Shown: in pieces, positions 8,206 through 14,519 of the stretch
Layout of the letters: each line of letters starts with the position of its first letter
How positions within the stretch are numbered: the first letter of the stretch is position 1
From: an uncultured Microcaldota archaeon
GTDB taxonomy: Archaea > Micrarchaeota > Micrarchaeia > Anstonellales > Anstonellaceae
Reading direction: 5' to 3'
DNA length: 14,766 bases
Assembly (NCBI GenBank): GCA_903923795.1
Contig: CAIXYX010000144.1
Coordinates: 1 to 14,766 of the forward strand
Made by a program: the position numbers and the translations under genes
The notes under the pieces: generated by a model
Database searches by the model: none
Told to the model about the DNA's origin: nothing
Seen by the model: only the letters and a program-made list of their open reading frames with translations

Positions 8206-8325
8206 ATTTATCGTTTAGTGGATAATAGTATATATAATTTCCTATTTTTTAAAGAAAATAGATTGAATATTTTATTATCAATGAGATACACATCTGACTA
8301 TCGGAAAAAACAATCTGGTGGTCAG
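8206..8325. promoter_or_regulatory. Divergent promoter region between Lrp regulator and cysteine-rich gene
   Basis: This is an AT-rich 120-bp interval. TATATATAA (8229-8237) is nearly self-complementary. Its centre is about 28 bases from the Lrp ATG, the expected archaeal TATA distance for a leaderless start. For the plus-strand gene, candidate TATA elements are the same sequence, TTTTTAAA (8245-8252), or the ATATTTTATTA stretch near 8267-8277. The start cannot be fixed from sequence alone. GGTG (8317-8320) provides a Shine-Dalgarno for ATG 8326. An autoregulating Lrp protein could bind here. Confidence 0.55.
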
Positions 8326-9963
8326 ATGGACATAAACGATGCATGGAAATCCACTTGCTCGGTGCTGCTAAAGGAGGAGATTGGAGATCTTGGCGAGTTC
8401 GAGTATTACCTCAAGAAGTTCGTGGGGCCTCTGCACACTTCTCGCCGCTCCATCCTCTCTGGCAAGCAAGTAACCACCGCAGATGATGACATAGGCCTCG
8501 ATGTCAGTTATATCTCCAATGACGAGCGGGAGGCATATCTCGCCAAATATTCGCAAGTATTCGACATAAATGCCATCAAAGATATCGATTCTCTAATCTC
8601 CACACTCTCCGAGAGATTCATCTACTCCGGAGACATCCTCTCCGGCAGATTCCACCTTGCCGAGCGCGTCAACCGATGCTCAGATGTCTATGAGGTGCAT
8701 GATTCACAGGATGTTTCCAACAGCAAATATGCCGCCCACTGCGCCATGCTTCGTTATTCCAATTATGTATTCGGCTCGGATTGCACAGGCGAGATAGACT
8801 ATGTGGTGAAGAATTTCCAGGGCTGGAAGAGCCAGCGCATGTGGGAGACCACCAATACCCAGCATTGCTCGGACGTCTATTTCTCGGCTAATGTCCGCAA
8901 TTGCCAAGAGGCCATATTCTCATTCAACCAAGAGGGGAAAAGGCATGTCATCGGAAACCTCGAATTGCCAAAAGACAGGTATTTCGAATTGAAAAGGAAA
9001 TTGCTTGCCGAAATTGCTGATGAATTGAGGCGCAAGAAAGACATCATTTCGATAAATGAGATACTCGGGGCGCCAGCGCGCGGGGGCAAAGAGGAGATAA
9101 GGCCTAAATCATGGGATATCACATCCTCGGCCATCTCTCCAACACATTCCACCTCATACTTCGGCCGCCCGACGGATTATCCGATTGAACTGGACTCGGC
9201 TTTCGCCACCACCACAAGCCTTCTCCTCCAAAAACCCCTGAGCGGGAAGATGACGAACTATGAGAGCTGGCTCATGCGCCATGTGCGCGCACCTCAAAAA
9301 ACAAAGTCTGCCATGAGCGGAAAAGCTTTGTGGGTGCTGCCCATTTTGTTCAATGAGCCGGTGCGTGGCACCCATATTGGTTTGGATGAGGCGGCACAAG
9401 CGGGCAAGATGAAATTGGATGAGGGGGAGATATCTCGCCTAGCCATATCCAATGCCAAAGAATTGCTAAAGCCGATTGCGCTATTCACGTGCGATGTGGC
9501 ATTGGGGGAGAACCGCCAGGTGCAGGATGTTGTAAGCTTCTCTGACTCCAACACCGTTTTCGCTTCCTCTACCATGTATGACGCCAAATATTGCGCATAT
9601 GATTGTTGGGTTTCGCATGGGGCGGAGAATATGTTCGGCTGCGACCATGTTTTCTATTCGAAATTCTGCATACACTGCTACCGCTCCTTGAGGCTCACGC
9701 GCTGTTTCGAAGTGAGCGATTCGACTGATTGCTCGGATTGCTATTTCTCGCATAATCTGGAGGGCTGCTCGGACTGCATGTTCTGTTTCAATGTCAAAGC
9801 AAAACGATATGCCATAGGAAATGTGGAGATGAAGAAGGATGATTATCTGCGCATCAAGAAGATGATACTGACCGAACTTGCGGCGAGAATTGAAGCAGAT
9901 AAAGCCCTAGATTTGGACATCTATAACATCTCGACAGTAAAATCTAGTAAAAGTAAAAGATAA
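8326..9963 (+). CDS. Cysteine-rich repeat family protein, fused N+C modules, separated copy
   Basis: 545 residues. The same frame stays open to 7291, but the extra 345 codons are antisense to the Lrp gene and have no family match. ATG 8326 (MDINDAWKSTCSVLLKEEIG) aligns with the paralog starts and has GGTG five bases upstream; ATG 8281 is an alternative. N module: RRSILSGKQV, SNDEREAY, NAIKDIDSLI, IYSGDILSG, SNYVFGSD, AIFSFNQEGKRHVIGN. The linker near residue 250 (GAPARGGKEE) leads to the C module: ELDSAFATTTSLLLQKPLSG, TKSAMSGKALW, ENMFGCDHVFYSKFCIHCY, RCFEVSDS. It ends with DCSDCYFSHNLEGCSDCMFCFNVKAKRYAIGN and LDIYNI. In the Cys run one position is Ser (YFSHN). Unlike array members it has its own promoter region. 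Function unknown. Confidence 0.88.
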   Translation: MDINDAWKSTCSVLLKEEIGDLGEFEYYLKKFVGPLHTSRRSILSGKQVTTADDDIGLDVSYISNDEREAYLAKYSQVFDINAIKDIDSLISTLSERFIYSGDILSGRFHLAERVNRCSDVYEVHDSQDVSNSKYAAHCAMLRYSNYVFGSDCTGEIDYVVKNFQGWKSQRMWETTNTQHCSDVYFSANVRNCQEAIFSFNQEGKRHVIGNLELPKDRYFELKRKLLAEIADELRRKKDIISINEILGAPARGGKEEIRPKSWDITSSAISPTHSTSYFGRPTDYPIELDSAFATTTSLLLQKPLSGKMTNYESWLMRHVRAPQKTKSAMSGKALWVLPILFNEPVRGTHIGLDEAAQAGKMKLDEGEISRLAISNAKELLKPIALFTCDVALGENRQVQDVVSFSDSNTVFASSTMYDAKYCAYDCWVSHGAENMFGCDHVFYSKFCIHCYRSLRLTRCFEVSDSTDCSDCYFSHNLEGCSDCMFCFNVKAKRYAIGNVEMKKDDYLRIKKMILTELAARIEADKALDLDIYNISTVKSSKSKR

Positions 9964-9973
9964 GCCAGCGTAG

Positions 9974-9984
9974 TCTTTATATTT
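9974..9984 (+). promoter_or_regulatory. Candidate TATA element for the ATPase gene
   Basis: TTTATATTT lies about 40 bases before ATG 10021, in the 57-bp gap after the cysteine-rich gene. An archaeal start about 26 bases downstream would give a leader of roughly 15 bases. This suggests the ATPase gene can be transcribed on its own. Confidence 0.4.
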
Positions 9985-10020
9985 GAAAACCGATAAAAGT
10001 GTATCAAAGAGTGGTCAAGT

Positions 10021-11778
10021 ATGAAAACAAAGAAATATTCCGAACTGTCCATCTATTCCCCCAAGATTACGGCAACGGATTATATGCGCATCTTCGATCA
10101 GCTTATGCGAAGGCATATCCCTCTTTTCGAATCCTTGGACTTCTCCAGATGGTTCTCGGCAAGAGGTGTGAATCTGTGCGTCAAGCGCTACAACAACACA
10201 GTCAAGATTTTTGTCGAGGACACAAAAGATATCTACTCGCAGTCAGCCCTTCTCTTCCCTTTCAGGCTCAATGAATCAAAGCCATTGGAACTGATACAGC
10301 ACACAACGCGGGGCAGCAGCATCAAATTCGTCTCCGGCAGCCATCTGTTCGACTTTCTCATAAAAGAGGATGCACAAGAGATACATTTGCGGGTCATCAA
10401 GGGGTTCGGCAATTATTACGGCATCGCCACATTCGTTGACAGCAAGGGGCGCACGGGGCATTTCTTTCTCTCAAATCCTGCCAAATTCCTTGAGATAGAC
10501 TTGGAGAATAATCCATTGTTCTACATCGAACTCTTGGACCCAGTGCCCAAGATGATTTATTTCGACTCCAAGAAAGCCATCTTCTCAAAAGACGGCGTGA
10601 ATATCGGTGTGGACAATTTCGACATCTTCCAGCACGGGCTAATTGTCGGCACTTCGGGCAGCGGCAAGAGCAAATATATCGAGATTATGGTGAAAGCCAT
10701 TCGGCAGAAGCACCCCAACGCGCATTTGGTGCTGGTGGACCCGCACGGCGAATTCTCAAAATCATTCTCGGGCTATAAAGTGGTTGATTTTGTCCACAAT
10801 TACGTCGAGCCATTTGATGTTGGCAAGAGCAAGAGCCCGCTGATTGCGCAGCTCATCGCGCAACTCATCACCTCCACCATTGGGCAGGAGAGCAAATACG
10901 CAGAAAGAGTTGTGTTCTATTCTGTGCACCTTCTAGCTTCTATTGAGCAGCTCACAATGGAAAACATCTCCCTGCTGCTCACAGACTCTTCCAAGCGCAT
11001 GGAATTCACGGCCCAGTGCCAGAATGACGAGGTGAAAAGGTTCTTTGACAAGGAATTCCAGGACGTTTATATGCACCACTTCAATGACGCTATTCTGCCT
11101 GTGACGAATTTCATTGGAGAGTATTTGCTCTACTTGGGCGAGAAGCGCAAGCAGGAGGATTTGGGCGCCATCATCGCGGCCAATCCCATCACAGTCGTCT
11201 CATTCAACCCGCACCATTTCTCGCGCAATATCATCAAATTCTTCGCAGGCTCTATCATCAACCAGATGTATATCATGGCGATTTCGGAGAAATTCGACAA
11301 AAAGACCATTCTGATTGTCGATGAATTCCCCACAGTCGAGAGCAAGGTGGTGAAAGACATTTTGGCCGAGACGCGCAAATTCAATTTGTACTTGTATGTG
11401 TCGGCGCAGTATTTGGGGCAATTGTCAAAGCCTGTCTTGGATTCTATTGTGTCTAATGCGAGAAATATTGTTTCGTTCAAGGTCACAAAAGAGGATGCCA
11501 AATTGCTGGCTTCCATGATGGAGATTAAAGTGGAGGAATTCTTCAAAAAAGCTGTTTCTCCATCAGAGTTGGAGGAGTCCAAACGCGAGATGTTCGTGAA
11601 ATTGCACACGCAGGAATGCATTATCAGACTTTTCGACGGCGACAAATACGTGCTGCCGATGAAGGTGAAGACTGTGGATTCTGGCGAGTGGGTGGATATA
11701 GCCCCTCCGCCTCGCCCGTCGGAACCGGTTTATAAGCCGGCCAACACTTATTTCCATTCGAAAAACCCCCTCGAGTAG
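10021..11778 (+). CDS. HerA/VirB4-type P-loop ATPase (DUF87-like)
   Basis: 585 residues. The C-terminal ATPase domain has a Walker A at 210-218 (GTSGSGKSK), a LVDPHGEF strand at 238-245 and a Walker B at 430-439 (ILIVDEFPTV). It also has a sensor-like SAQYLGQL (461-468) and SNARNIVSFK, whose Arg-481 is placed like an arginine finger. These features belong to the HerA-FtsK superfamily, closest in style to HerA and VirB4/TraC motors that move DNA or protein as hexamers. The N-terminal 200 residues are a beta-rich region without a recognised motif. The C-terminal tail is proline-rich (PPPRPSEPVYKP). No transmembrane segment stands out. No NurA nuclease or secretion partner is adjacent, so its role is open: DNA processing or conjugation is possible. 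The start is the ATG at 10021 with only a weak GTGG upstream. Confidence 0.82.
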   Translation: MKTKKYSELSIYSPKITATDYMRIFDQLMRRHIPLFESLDFSRWFSARGVNLCVKRYNNTVKIFVEDTKDIYSQSALLFPFRLNESKPLELIQHTTRGSSIKFVSGSHLFDFLIKEDAQEIHLRVIKGFGNYYGIATFVDSKGRTGHFFLSNPAKFLEIDLENNPLFYIELLDPVPKMIYFDSKKAIFSKDGVNIGVDNFDIFQHGLIVGTSGSGKSKYIEIMVKAIRQKHPNAHLVLVDPHGEFSKSFSGYKVVDFVHNYVEPFDVGKSKSPLIAQLIAQLITSTIGQESKYAERVVFYSVHLLASIEQLTMENISLLLTDSSKRMEFTAQCQNDEVKRFFDKEFQDVYMHHFNDAILPVTNFIGEYLLYLGEKRKQEDLGAIIAANPITVVSFNPHHFSRNIIKFFAGSIINQMYIMAISEKFDKKTILIVDEFPTVESKVVKDILAETRKFNLYLYVSAQYLGQLSKPVLDSIVSNARNIVSFKVTKEDAKLLASMMEIKVEEFFKKAVSPSELEESKREMFVKLHTQECIIRLFDGDKYVLPMKVKTVDSGEWVDIAPPPRPSEPVYKPANTYFHSKNPLE

Positions 11779-11816
11779 GTGAATGGGATCCGTGAAGAAA
11801 TCGGCTTTCATCTCAC

Positions 11817-11826
11817 TTTAAATATG
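11817..11826 (+). promoter_or_regulatory. TATA box of the tRNA-Leu gene
   Basis: TTTAAATATG, centred about 26 bases before the first base of the tRNA. This is the spacing expected for an archaeal TATA box that starts transcription at or near the mature 5' end. Confidence 0.65.
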
Positions 11827-11886
11827 TTTAAGGCCGAATAGTTCACGCGGGAGTGGCAGAGCCCGGTCAAATGCGAGAGACTCAAG

Positions 11887-11936
11887 ATCCCCGATAATTT
11901 GGGCTTTATAGACGCGTCTCAAATGAGGGATGCGCC
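11887..11936 (+). other. tRNA intron with bulge-helix-bulge splice motif
   Basis: The predicted motif has UCCC (11888-11891) paired with GGGA (11927-11930). It has a three-base bulge AGA at the 5' site, a four-base helix CUCA/UGCG with one U-C mismatch, and a three-base bulge CCA at the 3' site. Cutting after the second base of each bulge gives 5' exon ...CUCAAG and 3' exon AUCUCC..., restoring the anticodon loop. This is the standard substrate of the archaeal splicing endonuclease. Confidence 0.8.
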
Positions 11937-11956
11937 ATCTCCTGGCCTAGCGCCTA

Positions 11957-11982
11957 CAAGGGTTCGAATCCCTTCTCCCGCA
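11957..11982 (+). other. Candidate left attachment site (3' end of tRNA-Leu)
   Basis: The 3' half of the tRNA, including the T arm and acceptor strand, lies 93 bp before an integrase gene, the usual arrangement when an element inserts into a tRNA. No second copy of this sequence is present to the right within the window, so the claim rests on position and on the change in base composition. Confidence 0.4.
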
Positions 11983-12021
11983 TCCCATTCTTTCTTCTAA
12001 TCCCTGGCAGATTGTATCCTG

Positions 12022-12037
12022 GTACAACATGTTGTAC
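12022..12037. promoter_or_regulatory. Perfect 16-bp palindrome upstream of the integrase
   Basis: GTACAACATGTTGTAC is fully self-complementary. A further half-site TTGTA lies at 12012-12016, inverted to TACAA at 12023-12027. It sits between the tRNA and the integrase and directly before a TATA-like CTATATC (12044-12050). A repressor or integrase arm-binding site are the likely roles. Confidence 0.6.
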
Positions 12038-12074
12038 TAAAGCCTATATCACCCCTTGACGGAGGAGTATAGGC

Positions 12075-13292
12075 ATGGCAGCGGATTTCGAAATCCACAA
12101 GCACATGAAGAACATCGACGCGGCGCTCAGGCGTTGCAACGAGGACAAGGGCGTCTGCGCGGCCAACAAGGCCATAATCGACTCATTTGCCAAGGACAGG
12201 CTGGCCAAGGGCATCGGGCGGCTGAGGGTGTCCAAATGCGTCTATTGCCTGCGTTTCCTCGCCCATTGGCTCCGCAAGCCCTATTCCGAGGCCTCCAAGG
12301 AGGATTTGATACGCCTCGTCGGGGAGATGGAGAACCAGCCCTATGCGGAGCACTCGAAGCACGACTTCAAGGCCGTCTTGAAGCTATTCTACAAGTGGCT
12401 CAAGGGGAACGACGAGATATACCCGCCCGAGATCAGCTGGCTCAAGGCCAAATTGCGCAATTCGGCCCACAAGCTGCCCGAAGAGCTCCTGACCGAGGAC
12501 GAGGTGCTGCGCATCGCCAAGGCGGCCGACAATCCCCGGGACCGGGCGTTCATCCTGATTTTGTACGAGAGCGGCTGCCGCATCGGGGAATTGCTCTCCC
12601 TGAAGATGAAGAACGTCGTTTTCGACCAGTATGGGGCCGTCCTTCGCGTGACGGGGAAGACCGGAGATAGGCGCGTGCGCATCGTCAGCTCGGCCCCGGC
12701 CTTGGCAACCTGGATACAGAACCACATCAAGGCCGACGACCCGGAATGTTCGCTCTGGCCCCCGCTCTGCAACCCTTTCAAGTTCAGGGACACGCCGATG
12801 GACCACCAGGCGATTTACCACAAAGTGAAGGAGATCGCGGTCCGGGCCGGCATCCGCAAGCGCGTCTTTCCCCATCTGTTCAGGCATTCGCGGGCTACGT
12901 CGTTGGCAGGGAAGCTGACCGAAGCACAGATGAAGGAGTATTTTGGCTGGACCCAAGGCAGCGGCATGGCGGCGGTTTATGTGCATATGTCGGGCCGCGA
13001 CGTGGACAACGCCCTGCTGGCCCTGCACGGTTTGGCCAAGCCGGAGGACAAAACGGAGGAGAAGATGCGGATGCGCCCCTGCCTTCGATGCAAGGAGAAC
13101 AACTCTCCCATCGCCACGTTCTGCATCCGCTGCGGCTCGCCCCTGGAGATTCAGGCTATCGTGCAGGCCGAGAACGCTCGCAAGGTGGGGGACGAGGTGA
13201 TGGACTCGCTCATGCAGAATGCCGAGGTGCGCGAGTTCCTCATGCGCAAGGTGGCTGAGATGGGATTGGCGAAGAAGCTGGAGGGTGTTTGA
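12075..13292 (+). CDS. Tyrosine recombinase/integrase, archaeal XerA-like, with C-terminal zinc ribbon
   Basis: 405 residues. GGAGGAG (12061-12067) seven bases before the ATG supports this start. The N-terminal SAM-like DNA-binding domain is at about 30-130. The catalytic domain has Arg-169 (ESGCRIGELLSL), Lys-195 (TGKTGDRR), His-267 and Arg-270 (PHLFRHSRAT), Trp-292 in place of the second His (FGWTQ), and the nucleophile Tyr-302 (AVYVHMSGRD). This set matches tyrosine recombinases, which cut and rejoin DNA through a 3'-phosphotyrosine. A CxxC...CxxC zinc ribbon follows (Cys-336, 339, 350, 353), then a helical tail; many archaeal integrases carry such an extension. Its place next to tRNA-Leu suggests it integrates and excises an element at that gene. 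By eye its codons are more GC-rich than genes left of the tRNA. The next gene is coupled to it. Confidence 0.9.
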   Translation: MAADFEIHKHMKNIDAALRRCNEDKGVCAANKAIIDSFAKDRLAKGIGRLRVSKCVYCLRFLAHWLRKPYSEASKEDLIRLVGEMENQPYAEHSKHDFKAVLKLFYKWLKGNDEIYPPEISWLKAKLRNSAHKLPEELLTEDEVLRIAKAADNPRDRAFILILYESGCRIGELLSLKMKNVVFDQYGAVLRVTGKTGDRRVRIVSSAPALATWIQNHIKADDPECSLWPPLCNPFKFRDTPMDHQAIYHKVKEIAVRAGIRKRVFPHLFRHSRATSLAGKLTEAQMKEYFGWTQGSGMAAVYVHMSGRDVDNALLALHGLAKPEDKTEEKMRMRPCLRCKENNSPIATFCIRCGSPLEIQAIVQAENARKVGDEVMDSLMQNAEVREFLMRKVAEMGLAKKLEGV

Positions 13293-13293
13293 G

Positions 13294-14286
13294 ATGGGAT
13301 TGTCGGATCAGGCTTTCGAATTCCTGGTGGTCATGTCGGCGTTGGCGTTCTTCTCGTATCCTTTTCTATTGCAGGCCTTCGACCGAGGCGTGGAGACGTA
13401 CGGGTGGCTAATCGATATGACGAATGCGACTCTCGTCTGGGTGCAAGGCTCGATATTGCCGCTCGTGCCTGTTGCGCTCCATTACCTGCTCGCGGGATTC
13501 GGGGTTCTTCTGGTCCTGTCGATCCCGATTATCGCGCTGAGTTTATGGGAAGGGAAGAAGCGGCAAGAGCATTACGCGAAGCTGAAGCAGGAAGGGAAGA
13601 TGCTTCCCGATGAGCAGTATTTCCAAAAATTGAGGGGGTGGAGGCAAAGATGGGAAGCGGACTTCAAGAAACATGATGAAGCGATGGAGGCTCACAAGAA
13701 GAAATTGAAAGACAAGGAAAACGAGAGATTGGCGGCGGAGCAGAATAAGAAAGACGACCAGGCCCGAGCCGACAAGGAATGGGACGAATGGAAAGCCCGG
13801 CGCCAGAAGAAGATGAACCACGAGTACGTCAAGGAATCCGAAGCGCTTCCGAACGAGATTAATTCGCTGATGTTGTGCGAGTATAAACGGGTGAAGATCA
13901 GCCCGTTCGGGGACACGGGCGCGGCATACTACTGGGTCAAAACGAGCGGGAACGAGCGCCCCGAGCACGCGTTCTTTCGGTACCTGATCCGCGACATGGT
14001 GTCGGAGCACGCGAAGAACGTCATAACCAACAAGAGCGACGGGCCAGATGTCGAATTCCGATACAATAACCGCTCGTTCGCATTCGATGTTGAGACAGGG
14101 ACCAACTACGTTCGCCATCCCGAGTACCTTGGCGGGAGGTATTCCGCTTATCGCAAGAAGTACACGTCCGTCTTCATCCTGGTTCTCAACAAGAAGCTGC
14201 GGCGCAAGTACGCAGAGTATGGCATTGTCGTGACCAGAGGGAAGCTTAAGGGGGTGATTAACTCCCTCTTTTCATGTCCGGCATAG
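13294..14286 (+). CDS. Membrane-anchored coiled-coil protein with nuclease-like C-terminal domain
   Basis: 330 residues. ATG 13294 is 2 bp after the integrase stop, and AGGGTG (13282-13287) is six bases before it; a longer frame from 13219 would be antisense-like overlap with the integrase. Two hydrophobic segments (about 8-28 and 56-84) are followed by a highly charged helical region rich in Lys, Glu and Gln (about 86-180). The C-terminal part (about 195-325) contains HAFFRYLIRDM, then GPDVEFRYNNRSFAFDVETGTNY. The PDxxF...FDVETG pattern resembles the core of PD-(D/E)xK-like domains with acidic residues Asp-252 and Glu-267; the usual Lys is not obvious. I infer a membrane-tethered, cytoplasmic nuclease-like protein carried by the mobile element, perhaps for transfer or defence. 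The name of the family is not recognised. Confidence 0.78.
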   Translation: MGLSDQAFEFLVVMSALAFFSYPFLLQAFDRGVETYGWLIDMTNATLVWVQGSILPLVPVALHYLLAGFGVLLVLSIPIIALSLWEGKKRQEHYAKLKQEGKMLPDEQYFQKLRGWRQRWEADFKKHDEAMEAHKKKLKDKENERLAAEQNKKDDQARADKEWDEWKARRQKKMNHEYVKESEALPNEINSLMLCEYKRVKISPFGDTGAAYYWVKTSGNERPEHAFFRYLIRDMVSEHAKNVITNKSDGPDVEFRYNNRSFAFDVETGTNYVRHPEYLGGRYSAYRKKYTSVFILVLNKKLRRKYAEYGIVVTRGKLKGVINSLFSCPA

Positions 14287-14330
14287 ATAGTGTATCTATG
14301 GAAGGCTATTTCGGGCCTCTTTTTGTTTTT
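14282..14330 (+). terminator. Hairpin plus T tract after the integrase operon
   Basis: CATAGATA (14282-14289) and TATCTATG (14293-14300) form a perfect 8-bp stem with a three-base loop spanning the stop codon. A T-rich tract (CTTTTTGTTTTT) follows at 14318-14330. Archaeal termination needs mainly the T tract; the hairpin may add to it. Confidence 0.55.
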
Positions 14331-14369
14331 CTATCGACGTAAAATGACGGAAAAACCAGCTGGAATTAA

Positions 14370-14410
14370 GGGGTCGGAATTATGGGGTTTTTCGGCTGTT
14401 TTCCGACCCC
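14370..14410. repeat. 10-bp perfect inverted repeat GGGGTCGGAA/TTCCGACCCC
   Basis: The arms are at 14370-14379 and 14401-14410 with a 21-base loop, inside the 233-bp gap between two convergent genes. It could be a terminator stem for the minus-strand gene or a protein-binding site. No transposase is next to it. Confidence 0.5.
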
Positions 14411-14459
14411 CTAAACTGGACAGGAATATGGCCCCTTGGGTCGCGCGAGTATCAAACGG

Positions 14460-14482
14460 GGCCGCCCCGCAAGGTGGCGGCC
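14460..14482. repeat. 7-bp GC-rich inverted repeat
   Basis: GGCCGCC (14460-14466) and GGCGGCC (14476-14482) with a nine-base loop, 37 bases past the stop of the minus-strand gene. A possible RNA hairpin downstream of that gene. Confidence 0.4.
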
Positions 14483-14519
14483 TCGCCCTGGAAAGACCTG
14501 CGTATTCCCCCAAAACGTG

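Larger units (their letters stand above)
11847..11982 (+). tRNA. tRNA-Leu(CAA) with a 50-nt intron
   Basis: The acceptor stem is GCGGGAG (11847-11853) with CTCCCGC (11975-11981) and discriminator A; CCA is not encoded. The T arm AAGGG-TTCGAAT-CCCTT is perfect. The D arm has the GCA/TGC stem and a GG in the loop. A variable arm built on GGC/GCC makes it a type II tRNA. The anticodon loop CTCAAGA gives anticodon CAA (decoding UUG). The anticodon stem AGAGA pairs with TCTCC, with an A-C mismatch at 27-43. The intron lies between positions 37 and 38. Joined exons total 86 nt, normal for tRNA-Leu. The following T-rich stretch (11987-11998) may end transcription. Confidence 0.92.

Noticed and set aside
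7291..8325. A 345-codon open extension upstream of the cysteine-rich gene at 8326
   Set aside because: It is the exact antisense of the Lrp gene, has no family match, and the paralog starts align to ATG 8326 with a Shine-Dalgarno.
1..9963. Cysteine-rich tandem genes as a CRISPR-like or toxin array
   Set aside because: The repeats are protein-coding modules of about 250 residues with synonymous divergence; no short spaced DNA repeats and no toxin motif are present.
12384..13028. Long minus-strand and shifted plus-strand frames over the integrase
   Set aside because: They are by-products of high GC content; the integrase frame carries all catalytic residues.
14370..14410. Terminal inverted repeat of an insertion sequence
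   Set aside because: The arms are only 21 bases apart with no transposase between or beside them, so a hairpin is the simpler reading.
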